Assembly (NCBI GenBank): GCA_964649825.1
Contig: CAZYQW010000089.1
Location: 32,401 to 96,400, forward strand
DNA length: 64,000 bases
From: CAZYQW01 sp964649825
GTDB lineage: Bacteria > Planctomycetota > B15-G4 > JADJEK01
Direction of reading: 5' to 3'
Both the position numbers and the translations under genes were made by a program. The stretch's first letter is position 1. The number at the start of each line of letters is the position of its first letter. Below, piece after piece: positions 1 to 7,783 of this stretch. Below the pieces are notes generated by a model. The model was not told where the DNA came from, ran no database searches, and was given only the letters and a program-made list of their open reading frames with translations.

Positions 1-220
1 CGCGCGCGTCGAGCGGCACCTCGGACTCGTCTTCCTCGGCGTGGGGACGCTGATCATCGGCGTCTGGTCGCTCGTCGAGATCTTCTTCTCGTCGATGCGG
101 ATGCCGTACAAGATCGGCTTTGGCATCGCGCTGCTCGGGGCGAGCCTGCTGGTGTCATCCGTGGTCCGCGTCTGGGTTCGCCTGCGCCGCCTCGACCGCT
201 ACCAGGGAGTCTGTCGCTGA
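1..220 (+). CDS. C-terminal fragment of a small membrane protein (5' end outside window)
   Basis: An open frame enters from the left edge (first full codon at base 2) and ends at the TGA at 218-220, giving about 72 residues. Two hydrophobic stretches can be read, LGLVFLGVGTLIIGVWSLVE and IGFGIALLGASLLVSSVV, separated by a short polar loop (RMPYK), and the tail is arginine-rich (WVRLRRLDR). This is the pattern of an inner-membrane protein with a cytoplasmic C terminus. The stop overlaps the start of the next gene as TGATG, so the two are probably translated together. I do not recognise the family, and the N terminus is missing. Confidence 0.6.
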   Translation, partial: ARVERHLGLVFLGVGTLIIGVWSLVEIFFSSMRMPYKIGFGIALLGASLLVSSVVRVWVRLRRLDRYQGVCR

Positions 221-564
221 TGCTGATCTCGACGACGGAGACGATCCACGGCAAACGCATCGTGAAGACCCTCGGCCTGGCGACGGGAACCGTCACGCGT
301 TCGCCGGGGTTCGTGCGCGGCGTGATCGCCATGATCAAGAACCTGCTCGGCGGCGAGCTCCAGGAGTTCACCAAGACCATCGCCGAAGCACGCGAGCAGT
401 CCCTCGACCGCATGAGGGAGCAGGCCCGCTCGCTCGGCGCGAACGCGGTGGTCAGCGTCCGCTTCTCGTCCGCGGAGATCGCAAGCTACGCGGCGGAGAT
501 CCTGGTCTACGGCACGGCGGTGGTCGTGGAGGACGAGGCGGCGGGGAAGTCGCAGGGTCCATAA
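220..564 (+). CDS. YbjQ/UPF0145 family (heavy-metal-binding domain) protein
   Basis: The 114-residue product matches the whole YbjQ/UPF0145 (PF01906) family pattern. It opens with MLISTTETIHGKRI, has the turn GLATGTVTRSPGF, then a helix with TKTIAEAREQSLDRMREQA, and finally GANAVVSVRF and a valine-rich last strand. The family forms pentamers in the cytoplasm and its function is unsettled; the heavy-metal-binding label comes from distant similarity only. The start overlaps the stop of the upstream membrane-protein fragment (TGATG), suggesting one transcript. Length is normal for the family, and the last ten residues (DEAAGKSQGP) are a polar tail. Confidence 0.88.
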   Translation: MLISTTETIHGKRIVKTLGLATGTVTRSPGFVRGVIAMIKNLLGGELQEFTKTIAEAREQSLDRMREQARSLGANAVVSVRFSSAEIASYAAEILVYGTAVVVEDEAAGKSQGP

Positions 565-604
565 GTTCGAGGCACGCGCCCCGCGAGCCCGGCGACGCTC
601 CCGC

Positions 605-1333
605 TCAGGCGGGGTTCGGCAACAGCGCCGGCAGCACCTCGGCCGCCCGCCCCAGCACGGTGACGTCCGCGATCGACGACAGCGCCGACGGCTCGACGTT
701 CACCTCGATGACGGCGGCTCCGCGCCGACTCGCGACGCGGGCGATGGACGCGGCGGGCTCGACGACGCCGGAAGTGCCGACGACGAGGACGAGGTCGGCC
801 CATGCCGCCGCGTGGAACGCGTCGCCGATCCGCGTCACCGGCTCGCCGAACCAGACGACCCCCGGACGGAGGAAGGCGCCGCAGGCCGAACACCGCGGAA
901 TCCCCGACTCGTGGGGGTCCTCGTCGCGCTCGAAGTCGCAGTCGAGACAGCGATCGATCATCAGCCGGCCGTGCAGCTCGATCACGTTCGGCGATCCGGC
1001 CGCGCGATGGAAACCGTCGACGTTCTGCGTCACCAGGACGAGCCCCGGACGCGCGCGGCCGTACGCGGCAAGTGCGTGATGCGCGGCGTTCGGGACGCAG
1101 CGGCGGACGCGATCGCGGCGCCACCGATAGAACTCCCAGACAAGCGCCGGGTCGCGCCGGAACGCGTCGACGTGGGCGAGTTCCTCGGGACGGTGGTTCC
1201 TCCACAGACCGTCCGCGCCGCGAAACGTGGGGACGCCGCTCTCGGCGGACACGCCGGCCCCCGTCAGCGCGAGAGGACGGGACGACGCCGCGACCAGCGA
1301 GCGCGCCCGAGCGAGATCGTGGTCACGGTCCAT
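605..1333 (-). CDS. cobB: NAD-dependent protein deacylase, sirtuin (Sir2/CobB type)
   Basis: Removes acyl groups from lysine side chains using NAD+, in the cytoplasm. The 242-residue protein has the NAD-binding motif GAGVSAESGVPTFR (25-38), the TQNVDGFHRAAG motif, the catalytic histidine in ELHG, and four cysteines in a zinc ribbon (CLDC and CSAC). Tyr69 and Arg72 in EFYRWRR match the pair that gives class III sirtuins (SIRT5, E. coli CobB) a preference for succinyl or malonyl groups. VVWFGE and VVGTSGVVEPA are also standard. Its start lies 11 bases inside the end of the anti-sigma gene, so it is the last gene of the sigma/anti-sigma run. This could link the regulator to protein acylation, but that is inference. 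Confidence 0.93.
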   Translation of the reverse strand: MDRDHDLARARSLVAASSRPLALTGAGVSAESGVPTFRGADGLWRNHRPEELAHVDAFRRDPALVWEFYRWRRDRVRRCVPNAAHHALAAYGRARPGLVLVTQNVDGFHRAAGSPNVIELHGRLMIDRCLDCDFERDEDPHESGIPRCSACGAFLRPGVVWFGEPVTRIGDAFHAAAWADLVLVVGTSGVVEPAASIARVASRRGAAVIEVNVEPSALSSIADVTVLGRAAEVLPALLPNPA

Positions 1334-2828
1334 CCGCGACGACGATCACGACGACGTACTGCGGCGTGGCGGCCGCCGACCGCGTCGCGGCGGCCCCGGG
1401 AAGGGCACCCGACCGCACACGCTCGGCGCGTGGGGAAACGAGACCGCCCGACGGTTCATCCATCGGCGCCCGCGGCGCGCCGGCGGGGACGATCCGCCAC
1501 GGCCCGATCGTCGCGGCTCCACCATCCGGCACCGCCGCCGGCAAGGCCGCGTCCGATTCCCGGGCCTTCTTCGCCGTACGGTCCGTCGCGGCTACTTCGC
1601 CATCGACGCGTCGCGGGTCGATCGCGTCGGCCTCGAGACCGAGCGACCGTGCGTTCTCCGCGATCCGAGCGAGGCCGTTCGCGTCGGTCACCAGCCACCG
1701 GACCCGGCGGCCGTCGCCGACCAGGGCCTGGGCGGCGGGACGGCTCTCCTCGGGGATCAGGTCGGCGAACGCCGCATCGGTCAGCTCGACCGCCCCGGCG
1801 CCGTCGAGGATGGCGGTCCAGCTCGGCCCGATCGCGGCCCCCTCCGTCGACGCCGGACGAAACAGCCCGCACGCGACCGCGACCCCGCCCTGCGCGGGCG
1901 CGCTCGCGGCGTCGTCCGCGCTCGACCGGGCGGGGGCCTCACGCTTGCGGAACTCCTCCGGAGCGCTCCTCCCCACCGACTTCGACTCGGGGCCGTCGGT
2001 TCGGCTCGAGTCGAGCGCGCCGACGAACGTCCGCATGAGGAGGACGGCGCGATCGTGGTCCAAGCGCAAGGCGGAGAACCGCCCGCTCGGCTCGACCACG
2101 GCGCCGCCCGCGTTCTCGACGTCCTCGGTCGTCGATTCCTTGGTCACGCTCTTCGCGAGGTCGTCGCGCCCGAACTTCTCGTCCCGCCGCGCCGACTTGT
2201 CGACCTTGGACCTCGGCGCCGGCCGCCGCTCGCCGTCGTCGTCGTGACCCTCGGAGTCGAGCCGCGCGAGCTTCTCCTCCGCCGTGACTCGGCCGGAAGG
2301 CTCGGGCGGCGCGCCGTCCCGCCGTACCAGAGCCCCGCGGCCGAGGTCGGACAATACGTCCTCGTCGTCCGCTCGATCGTCCCACTGGTCGGCCGCGGCT
2401 CGATCGTGCCCTTGCTGCCCAAGGACGACGCCCGGGCTCGGCGCGGCCGCTTCCGGTGCATGCGCGGATTCGGTCGCGACGCGTCCCCCGATCACGAGCG
2501 AGTCGCGGAAACAGAGGAGGCCGAGGACGAGCACCGCGAGCAACCCCGCGGCCACCGCGCCGTAGCGCGCCAGCCCGTGGAGCCGCGGTCCGCCGATCCT
2601 GGGCGCGGCGCCCTCGATCGTGGCCATCACCCGATCGGTGAAGTCGGGCGGCGCCCGTTCCCCCTTCAGGTCGCCGAGACCGCCGACGACGAGCCGGAGC
2701 TCCCGATAGCGCCGCGCGACGCTCTCGTCGCGCGCGATCAGGTCGCGCACCTCGCGCTCCTCGACGGGACCGAGGCGCCCGTCGATCAGGTCGTTCAGCT
2801 TGGGAACGATCTCGTCGAACGATCTCAT
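1323..2828 (-). CDS. Membrane-anchored anti-sigma factor with long extracytoplasmic region
   Basis: Probable anti-sigma factor for the ECF sigma factor just upstream, whose stop overlaps this start as ATGA. Residues 1-75 form a helical cytoplasmic domain of the kind seen in anti-sigma factors (VPKLNDLIDGRLGPVEEREV, ARRYRELR) but without the HxxxCxxC zinc motif. One membrane helix follows at about 88-107 (RYGAVAAGLLAVLVLGLLCF). The remaining 390 residues are outside the membrane: first low-complexity and rich in A, P, D and E, then a more ordered part ending in a hydrophobic strand, YVVVIVVADGP. At 501 residues it is long for the family, and the outer domain is unrecognised. It presumably senses an envelope signal. 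Confidence 0.72.
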   Translation of the reverse strand: MRSFDEIVPKLNDLIDGRLGPVEEREVRDLIARDESVARRYRELRLVVGGLGDLKGERAPPDFTDRVMATIEGAAPRIGGPRLHGLARYGAVAAGLLAVLVLGLLCFRDSLVIGGRVATESAHAPEAAAPSPGVVLGQQGHDRAAADQWDDRADDEDVLSDLGRGALVRRDGAPPEPSGRVTAEEKLARLDSEGHDDDGERRPAPRSKVDKSARRDEKFGRDDLAKSVTKESTTEDVENAGGAVVEPSGRFSALRLDHDRAVLLMRTFVGALDSSRTDGPESKSVGRSAPEEFRKREAPARSSADDAASAPAQGGVAVACGLFRPASTEGAAIGPSWTAILDGAGAVELTDAAFADLIPEESRPAAQALVGDGRRVRWLVTDANGLARIAENARSLGLEADAIDPRRVDGEVAATDRTAKKARESDAALPAAVPDGGAATIGPWRIVPAGAPRAPMDEPSGGLVSPRAERVRSGALPGAAATRSAAATPQYVVVIVVADGP

Positions 2829-3463
2829 GCCAACGCCCCATCTGCTCCGGTCTCGAGGACCGGAACGTCATACACGCGGATGATGATCTCCCGGAGACCC
2901 TCGCGTCCACGGTGGATCCGGGACCGGACGGTGCCGACCGGAACCTCCAGAATCTCGGCGATGGCGTCGTAGTCGAGCCCTTCGACGTCGCGCAGGACGA
3001 CCGCTGCCCGGAACTCGTCCGGCAACCGGGCGAGCGCCCGTTCCAGCACGTCGCGGAGCTCGCGCTGCTCCATCCGGGCCGTCGGTGCCGCCTGGCGCTC
3101 GTCTTCGAGTTCCATCCGATCCTCATCGTCCGTCGCTCGCGACGGCTGGTTCAGCGACACCGACCGCCGCTCCGTCTTCGCGGCCACCGTCGTCACGCGA
3201 TTCAAGGTCAGGTTCGTCGCGATGCGGAACAACCAGTGCGCGAAGCTGCATTCGCCGCGGAACCGCGCCAAGGCTCCGTAGGCCCGCAGGAACGTCTCCT
3301 GCGCGAGATCCTCGGCCAGCTCCCGCTCGATCTGGCTGGTCCGCCGCACGATCCGAAACACCGCATCCTGATAGCGACGGACGAGCAGCGAGAAGGCGTC
3401 ACGGTCACCCGACCGCGCCCGACCCACCAAGACGTCGTCTGCGGGATTCGTGTCGCTCGTCAC
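2825..3463 (-). CDS. RNA polymerase ECF sigma factor (sigma-70 family)
   Basis: Directs RNA polymerase to a dedicated promoter set. Region 2 is visible as DAFSLLVRRYQDAVFRIVRR and DLAQETFLRAYGALARFRGE, followed by WLFRIATNLTLNRVT. Region 4 reads LPDEFRAAVVLRDVEGLDYD, then AEILEVPVGTVRSRIHRGRE. I place the start at the GTG at 3463 (MTSDTNPADD, 212 residues) because the longer open frame adds an 81-residue low-complexity arginine/proline head unlike any sigma factor; a GGA lies about seven bases upstream of the GTG. The stop overlaps the anti-sigma ATG. Together with the downstream sirtuin and upstream tiny Tat-like gene it forms one minus-strand unit. Confidence 0.9.
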   Translation of the reverse strand: MTSDTNPADDVLVGRARSGDRDAFSLLVRRYQDAVFRIVRRTSQIERELAEDLAQETFLRAYGALARFRGECSFAHWLFRIATNLTLNRVTTVAAKTERRSVSLNQPSRATDDEDRMELEDERQAAPTARMEQRELRDVLERALARLPDEFRAAVVLRDVEGLDYDAIAEILEVPVGTVRSRIHRGREGLREIIIRVYDVPVLETGADGALA

Positions 3464-3515
3464 GGTTTCGTCCGCGGGAAGAGACCGGACCGCTCCGCCG
3501 CGGTTCCGGCAATCC

Positions 3516-3734
3516 TCACTCGTTTCGGCCGGGATCGGGGAGCGTCCGAAGTCGGAATCTGCCGTTCGGCGAGGGTTCGACTCCGGCCAGCCGGGTCCAA
3601 TCAATGGTGCACCGGCGCGGCTCGGGCGACCGCCCCGCGGCGAGCGAGCCGCGGTCCGCGCCCGACGCAACGCGCTCGATGAGACCGAAGAACGGCATCG
3701 AGGCAAGGAAGGTCAACAGCTCTCGGCGGCGCAT
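3516..3734 (-). CDS. Small exported peptide with Tat-like signal (72 aa)
   Basis: A 72-residue frame sits in the gap between the beta-helix gene (9 bases away) and the sigma gene. It is worth calling because it has a good ribosome site: GAGGGA about five bases before the ATG at 3734. Its N terminus looks like an export signal, MRRRELLTFLASMPFFGLIE, with an RRREL(L) Tat-like start and an ASGA-type cleavage site near residue 25. The mature part would be only about 45 residues, rich in R and P, with one cysteine (RRCTIDWTRLAG). I do not recognise it. It might instead be the remnant of a longer Tat-exported protein. Confidence 0.45.
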   Translation of the reverse strand: MRRRELLTFLASMPFFGLIERVASGADRGSLAAGRSPEPRRCTIDWTRLAGVEPSPNGRFRLRTLPDPGRNE

Positions 3735-3743
3735 CTCGGTCCC

Positions 3744-5150
3744 TCAGTCCATTCTCAGGTTCGTCGACAACCTCTGGACCTTCGTGGATCCGGTCGGCGC
3801 GTCGTCCGTCTTCCGGTCGATGAGGCCCTCCGGGAGGAACCGCCCCTTCGACGGTTTGCTCCCGGTCCAGAGCTTCGCCGACTGGAACCGCCGGAACACG
3901 TTCCGTCCAAACGCGATCCCCTGTGCGTCGCCGGCCTTCAGGAAGATCGGCGCCTCCGAGTCTTCCCCGCCGGAGAACGAGTTCCCTTCGACCACGATGT
4001 TCGAGACGTCGACCGGGAGGATCTTGATCGCGTACTTGGTGTAGATGACCGAGAACGTGTTGGCGACGATGTTCAGGTCACGACAATTCCGGACGTCGAT
4101 GCTCACCGCCTCGCTCGCGTACTTGCCCGGGTTGTGGAGGTCGTTGGACGCGATGATTCCGCCCGCCGAGAACTCGCCCAGCGAACCGCCCTCGCTCCCC
4201 TCGATCACGAGCTGTCCATCGCCATCCTGCTCCGCGCCGTCGTTGACCGCGCCGAGCAAGTTGCCGACGAACTGGAACGACTGCGTCCCCATCAGCCGCA
4301 CGACGGCGCGGGCCGCGACGCCCTCGATCTGGTTCCCCAGGATCTGCAAGTGCCCGTTCTCGGTACCGAAGGTCTTCCGGTGGCGGATCACGCAATCGCT
4401 CACCTGGATCCCGGCGCCGACCGCGTTGAACGGGTCACCCAGGCCCCAGCATCGATTCATCGAGACCTTCGCCCATCCCGTCCCTTCGAGGTCGAACCCG
4501 CGGTACATGAAGCGCGGCGCGTACGGGATCGGATACGACTTGACGTCCTCGTTCGTGATGCGGTTGTGCGTGACCTCGCTGCCGAGGCCGCCTTCGTCGC
4601 GGACGCACGTGACTCCGACGCTGGGGAGGAACTGGTTCACCACGACCTGCGCGTTCTGCGTCGCCTCGAGACGGATCAGCACGATCGGCGTCGACGGCGA
4701 GCCGTCCAGCGTCGCGACCTCCCACGTCAGACCGTCGCCGATGCGCGGCTGGAACGCGCCGCTGACGCGCAGGATCGTCTGATTCGGCACCGCCGTCTTG
4801 ACGACGATGCGACCGCGCCCGGTGACGGCGAAACTCGTCGCGGCGCTCGTCGCGTGCACGAACCCCGTCGTCTCGCTGTTCTCGACCTCGATGCGGCAGC
4901 CGGGCGAAAGGAAGATCTCGATCTCTGCCGAGGTGACGCTGAGGGTCGTCTGCAGGCGAAACGTCCCCGGCAGGAGCTCGATCCGGCCGCCGTCGCCGCG
5001 GGCGGCCACGACATCGATCGCCTCCTGGATCCGCGCCGCGTGCGTGGCCGGCAACGCCGGATCGGCGTTCAAGATCCCCATGGACCCCGGTTTCCCGAGC
5101 CCGACGCTCAGAAACCCCTTCTCGGGATCGGATGGATGACCGGATCCCAT
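3744..5150 (-). CDS. Right-handed parallel beta-helix protein (pectate-lyase-like fold)
   Basis: The 468-residue product opens like a pectate-lyase-superfamily protein: an early helix with HAARIQEAIDVVAARGDGGR followed by IELLPGTFRLQTTL, then repeated short beta rungs with N-x-F/I patterns (VEGNSFSG, VANTFSVIYTKYAIKI, GNQIEGVAARAVVRLMG). No signal peptide is seen, so it may be cytoplasmic or leave by another route. A ribosome site AAAGGA lies six bases before the ATG. No catalytic arginine or calcium-binding aspartates can be assigned by eye, so enzyme activity is not claimed. It could be a structural or carbohydrate-binding protein. It is followed closely by the small Tat-like gene and the sigma/anti-sigma pair. 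Confidence 0.75.
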   Translation of the reverse strand: MGSGHPSDPEKGFLSVGLGKPGSMGILNADPALPATHAARIQEAIDVVAARGDGGRIELLPGTFRLQTTLSVTSAEIEIFLSPGCRIEVENSETTGFVHATSAATSFAVTGRGRIVVKTAVPNQTILRVSGAFQPRIGDGLTWEVATLDGSPSTPIVLIRLEATQNAQVVVNQFLPSVGVTCVRDEGGLGSEVTHNRITNEDVKSYPIPYAPRFMYRGFDLEGTGWAKVSMNRCWGLGDPFNAVGAGIQVSDCVIRHRKTFGTENGHLQILGNQIEGVAARAVVRLMGTQSFQFVGNLLGAVNDGAEQDGDGQLVIEGSEGGSLGEFSAGGIIASNDLHNPGKYASEAVSIDVRNCRDLNIVANTFSVIYTKYAIKILPVDVSNIVVEGNSFSGGEDSEAPIFLKAGDAQGIAFGRNVFRRFQSAKLWTGSKPSKGRFLPEGLIDRKTDDAPTGSTKVQRLSTNLRMD

Positions 5151-5299
5151 GTTCGGTCCTTTCGCTGAATTCGGCGGGTTGGGCGCTCACCCAAGACTAG
5201 CCCCGACGACGGCTCAAGTCGAAGAGTCGTTTGCACCTCGGATTCGATCGCTCGAGCACGAGGAGGGAAGCCGCAACCCGGCGTCCCGAGTCGGGCGCT

Positions 5300-5770
5300 T
5301 CAGTCGCTCGCCAACGCGCGACGCACGGCGTCCACGTGATCATCGAACCGGCTCTTCTCGGCCGCGTACTCGGCGACGCGGATGACCGACCCGAACCAGC
5401 TCGACGGAACGTCCAGCACGAACAGGTAACGCCGCGGCTTCCCCTGGACCGTCGCTTCGAACGTCATCTCGTGGGCCGGGGAGCCACCCCGCGCGACGCG
5501 ACGCTCGGCGATCAGGACGTAGCCGCGATCCGCCACGAACTCGTGACGCACCGCCTCGACCCAGAACTCGAGGTCGCCTCCTTCCGCGTTCGCGAATTCA
5601 CGCGACCAGAACAGTGACTCGTCCGGCGCGACCGCCTTGACCTCCGGGCCGGAGCGTTCGATCACCGCGAACCCGTCGGGACTGGGAGCGGCGCACCCGA
5701 TCATGGTCGTCGCGAGGCCCGCGATGCCCCCGATCCTCAGGAGGTTCGCCCAGCCGCGGCGGCGTCGCAT
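5300..5770 (-). CDS. Predicted lipoprotein, function unknown
   Basis: A 156-residue lipoprotein precursor. I choose the ATG at 5770 because it gives a clean signal, MRRRRGWANLLRIGGIAGLA, followed by the lipobox TMIGC and the linker AAPSPDG. The longer frame only adds low-complexity residues. The start overlaps the stop of the DUF4349 gene as TGATG, so the two are made together. The mature domain is a mixed alpha/beta fold of about 130 residues with PDESLFWSREFANAEGG, YVLIAERRVA and a strand RRYLFVLDVPSSWFGSV. It resembles small envelope lipoproteins that bind another protein. I do not recognise the family. Confidence 0.7.
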   Translation of the reverse strand: MRRRRGWANLLRIGGIAGLATTMIGCAAPSPDGFAVIERSGPEVKAVAPDESLFWSREFANAEGGDLEFWVEAVRHEFVADRGYVLIAERRVARGGSPAHEMTFEATVQGKPRRYLFVLDVPSSWFGSVIRVAEYAAEKSRFDDHVDAVRRALASD

Positions 5771-6552
5771 CAGAACTCCTCCAGGAGCGGCTCGAGCCCG
5801 ACCCGCTCGAGCCACCAGAACCGGCTCCGGGTGCGCCGAGGCGGCGGCGGCGGAGCGTCCGTTCGGAACGCGACGGTCAAGGTCGATGACGCGATCTGGT
5901 CGTTCAACCAATTCATCTCCGCCTTCATCCGCTCGACCTCCTCGGTCAGGCGACGCAGCTCTTTCTCGATCTCGAGGATCGCCGTCGTCTCGCTCGCTCG
6001 TCCGAGCAGGTCGAGGAGCCGCTCCCGCGCGCGCTCCGCGTTCTCGATCCGCACGCGAAGGTCGACGTGGCGTCGCGTCACGTCCTCCGCCTTCACCGAC
6101 TCGCCGAGGACCTGACCAAGATCACGGGCACGGGCGAGCGCGTCGTCGAATCGAATCGCGGGGATGCGGCAGGTCACGACGCCGTCGTCGCGATTCTCGA
6201 GGTATCCCCCCATCTCGCTCGCAAGGCGCACGAACCGCCCGACGGCGTCATCGACGTTCGCGACCAGGATCTCGAGACGGCCGGTGTAGATCCGCAAGCG
6301 GTTCGCGCCGACGACATCGGTCCGAATCGGCGCGTCGTTTCCTTCGTTCGAACTGTCGGATAGGGGCGATCCGGTCGATCGGAGCGACTCGGACGGCGCG
6401 GGCGCGGCCGCGGAAACCGAGCCGGCGTCGGTGGCGATGAGACCCGCGCCTCGTGCCGCGGACGGCGCGAACGCCTCGGAACCGTTCATGTGAGGCGATC
6501 CACATCCACTGAGCGCCACGATCCAGAGCAGCGCGGGCCGCAGGGTCGACAT
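5770..6552 (-). CDS. DUF4349 domain lipoprotein
   Basis: The start at 6552 gives MSTLRPALLWIVALSGCGS, a signal peptide with lipobox ALSGC, and has a GAGG six bases upstream. A flexible A/S/P-rich stretch runs to about residue 75. The DUF4349 domain follows: LRIYTGRLEILVANVDDAVG, then LASEMGGYLENRDDG, CRIPAIRFDDALARARDLG, the RRHVDLRVRIENAERARERL coiled coil, EIEKELRRLTEEVERMKAEM, and LNDQIASSTLTVAFR. DUF4349 proteins are envelope proteins of unknown function. A weakly hydrophobic C-terminal tail (FWWLERVGLEPLLEEF) replaces the usual C-terminal membrane helix. It forms a coupled pair with the following lipoprotein. Confidence 0.85.
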   Translation of the reverse strand: MSTLRPALLWIVALSGCGSPHMNGSEAFAPSAARGAGLIATDAGSVSAAAPAPSESLRSTGSPLSDSSNEGNDAPIRTDVVGANRLRIYTGRLEILVANVDDAVGRFVRLASEMGGYLENRDDGVVTCRIPAIRFDDALARARDLGQVLGESVKAEDVTRRHVDLRVRIENAERARERLLDLLGRASETTAILEIEKELRRLTEEVERMKAEMNWLNDQIASSTLTVAFRTDAPPPPPRRTRSRFWWLERVGLEPLLEEF

Positions 6553-6699
6553 GTGAACCTCGCTGGAACCGATCACGGAACCGATACGGTACCGCGGGCC
6601 GGCGCGATTCGACGCCCCGATTCGCCCGCGGCCGCCCGTCCGAGCCCGTCCGAGCCCGTCGGAGAGCGAGGGGTGCGGGAGCAGGGCCGCAGGACGGCG

Positions 6700-7767
6700 T
6701 CAGCGGCGCGGGGGAAGCAGACCGAACTCGTCGAGCGCCCGTTCCGCGCCTTCGGCCAGCCGCGCGTGCCCCGCCGCGTTCGGATGAACGTCCGCTGCGC
6801 TGACCCGCAGGCTCATGTCGGTCATGAAGTCGTGGTACCCGATGAACGCGTACGGGACCGCACGCTCGCGCAACCCCTTGGCCACCGGCTCGAAGTCGTG
6901 CAGGTCGAGGACCGCGAACGCCACGCTCTCGGCCTTCGCGGTCGCCGCGCACTTCGCCAACAGATCGACGGAGAGGGCGATCCCCTTGTCCATGCTGCGG
7001 AACATCTCCATCATCTGTCGTTCGTCCTCGGGCTGCACCCGCTGCACGAACGACAGCGAGAGCATCCGCCGCAGGTTGGGCAGCGTCGCGTCGAGCAACC
7101 GCCGGCTCTTCCCCTCGTTCAGAAGGTCGTTCAGGGCCACGTCGACCCGCCCCGCACCGTCGCGGTGCTCGCGGATCTTGACCGAGAGCTGGATGACTTC
7201 GTCGGGAACGAGTTGGACGTCGTTGACGTCGAACACGATCAGGACGAGGTCCGGTTCGAACGCGAACGCGCGCTCCTCGAAGGCGATGGTCTCATGCACC
7301 GTCTCGTACCCCGGCACCGCGAGATTGACGACCTCGACGCGCGGCTCGCCGCCGTAGCGCTCGTTGAGCCGTCGCTCGACGCGCCGAGCGAACGTCACCT
7401 CCTCCGGCACCCCCCACCCGAACGTCACCGAGTCGCCGAACAGGACGATCCGGAACGTCCCCGCCGGCTTCCTCGGTTCGACGACCGGACCCCGATAGCC
7501 GAGGTGGTTGATCCGATAGACCGCCGACCCCGCCACCTCCGTACCGGGGATCAAACGGTGCATGCGGGGGAGACCGTCGTGCGGCGGGGTGACCGCCACG
7601 CACGTCTCGTTGAACTGTTTCAGCGTCTGGTAGATGCCGGCGCCCACCGGGTCGAAGACACCGAGCAACAGATCGACGACCTTGATCGCCACGAGCGACG
7701 AGACGGCAAGGAGCAGGATCCTCGCGACCGTCCTTCGCGTGGCGCGCGGGTTCGCCGGCTCGATCAT
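6700..7767 (-). CDS. SGNH/GDSL hydrolase, membrane-anchored
   Basis: A probable esterase or acyl-modifying enzyme of the SGNH family, 355 residues. One N-terminal membrane helix (about 14-36) is followed by an extracytoplasmic domain. The catalytic serine is in FGDSVTFGWGVP (Ser113), the block with VVNLAVPGYETVHETI contributes the glycine, VFDVNDVQLVP supplies the asparagine, and DVHPNAAGH (326-334) gives the Asp and His. A YRINHLGYRGP stretch before the GDS block is typical of cell-envelope SGNH proteins. The gene starts 17 bases after the DUF711 gene on the same strand, so it may be the last gene of the BMC transcript, but an exported enzyme has no obvious role in a compartment. Confidence 0.85.
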   Translation of the reverse strand: MIEPANPRATRRTVARILLLAVSSLVAIKVVDLLLGVFDPVGAGIYQTLKQFNETCVAVTPPHDGLPRMHRLIPGTEVAGSAVYRINHLGYRGPVVEPRKPAGTFRIVLFGDSVTFGWGVPEEVTFARRVERRLNERYGGEPRVEVVNLAVPGYETVHETIAFEERAFAFEPDLVLIVFDVNDVQLVPDEVIQLSVKIREHRDGAGRVDVALNDLLNEGKSRRLLDATLPNLRRMLSLSFVQRVQPEDERQMMEMFRSMDKGIALSVDLLAKCAATAKAESVAFAVLDLHDFEPVAKGLRERAVPYAFIGYHDFMTDMSLRVSAADVHPNAAGHARLAEGAERALDEFGLLPPRR

Positions 7768-7783
7768 CGCGGAGGCTCCCGGC

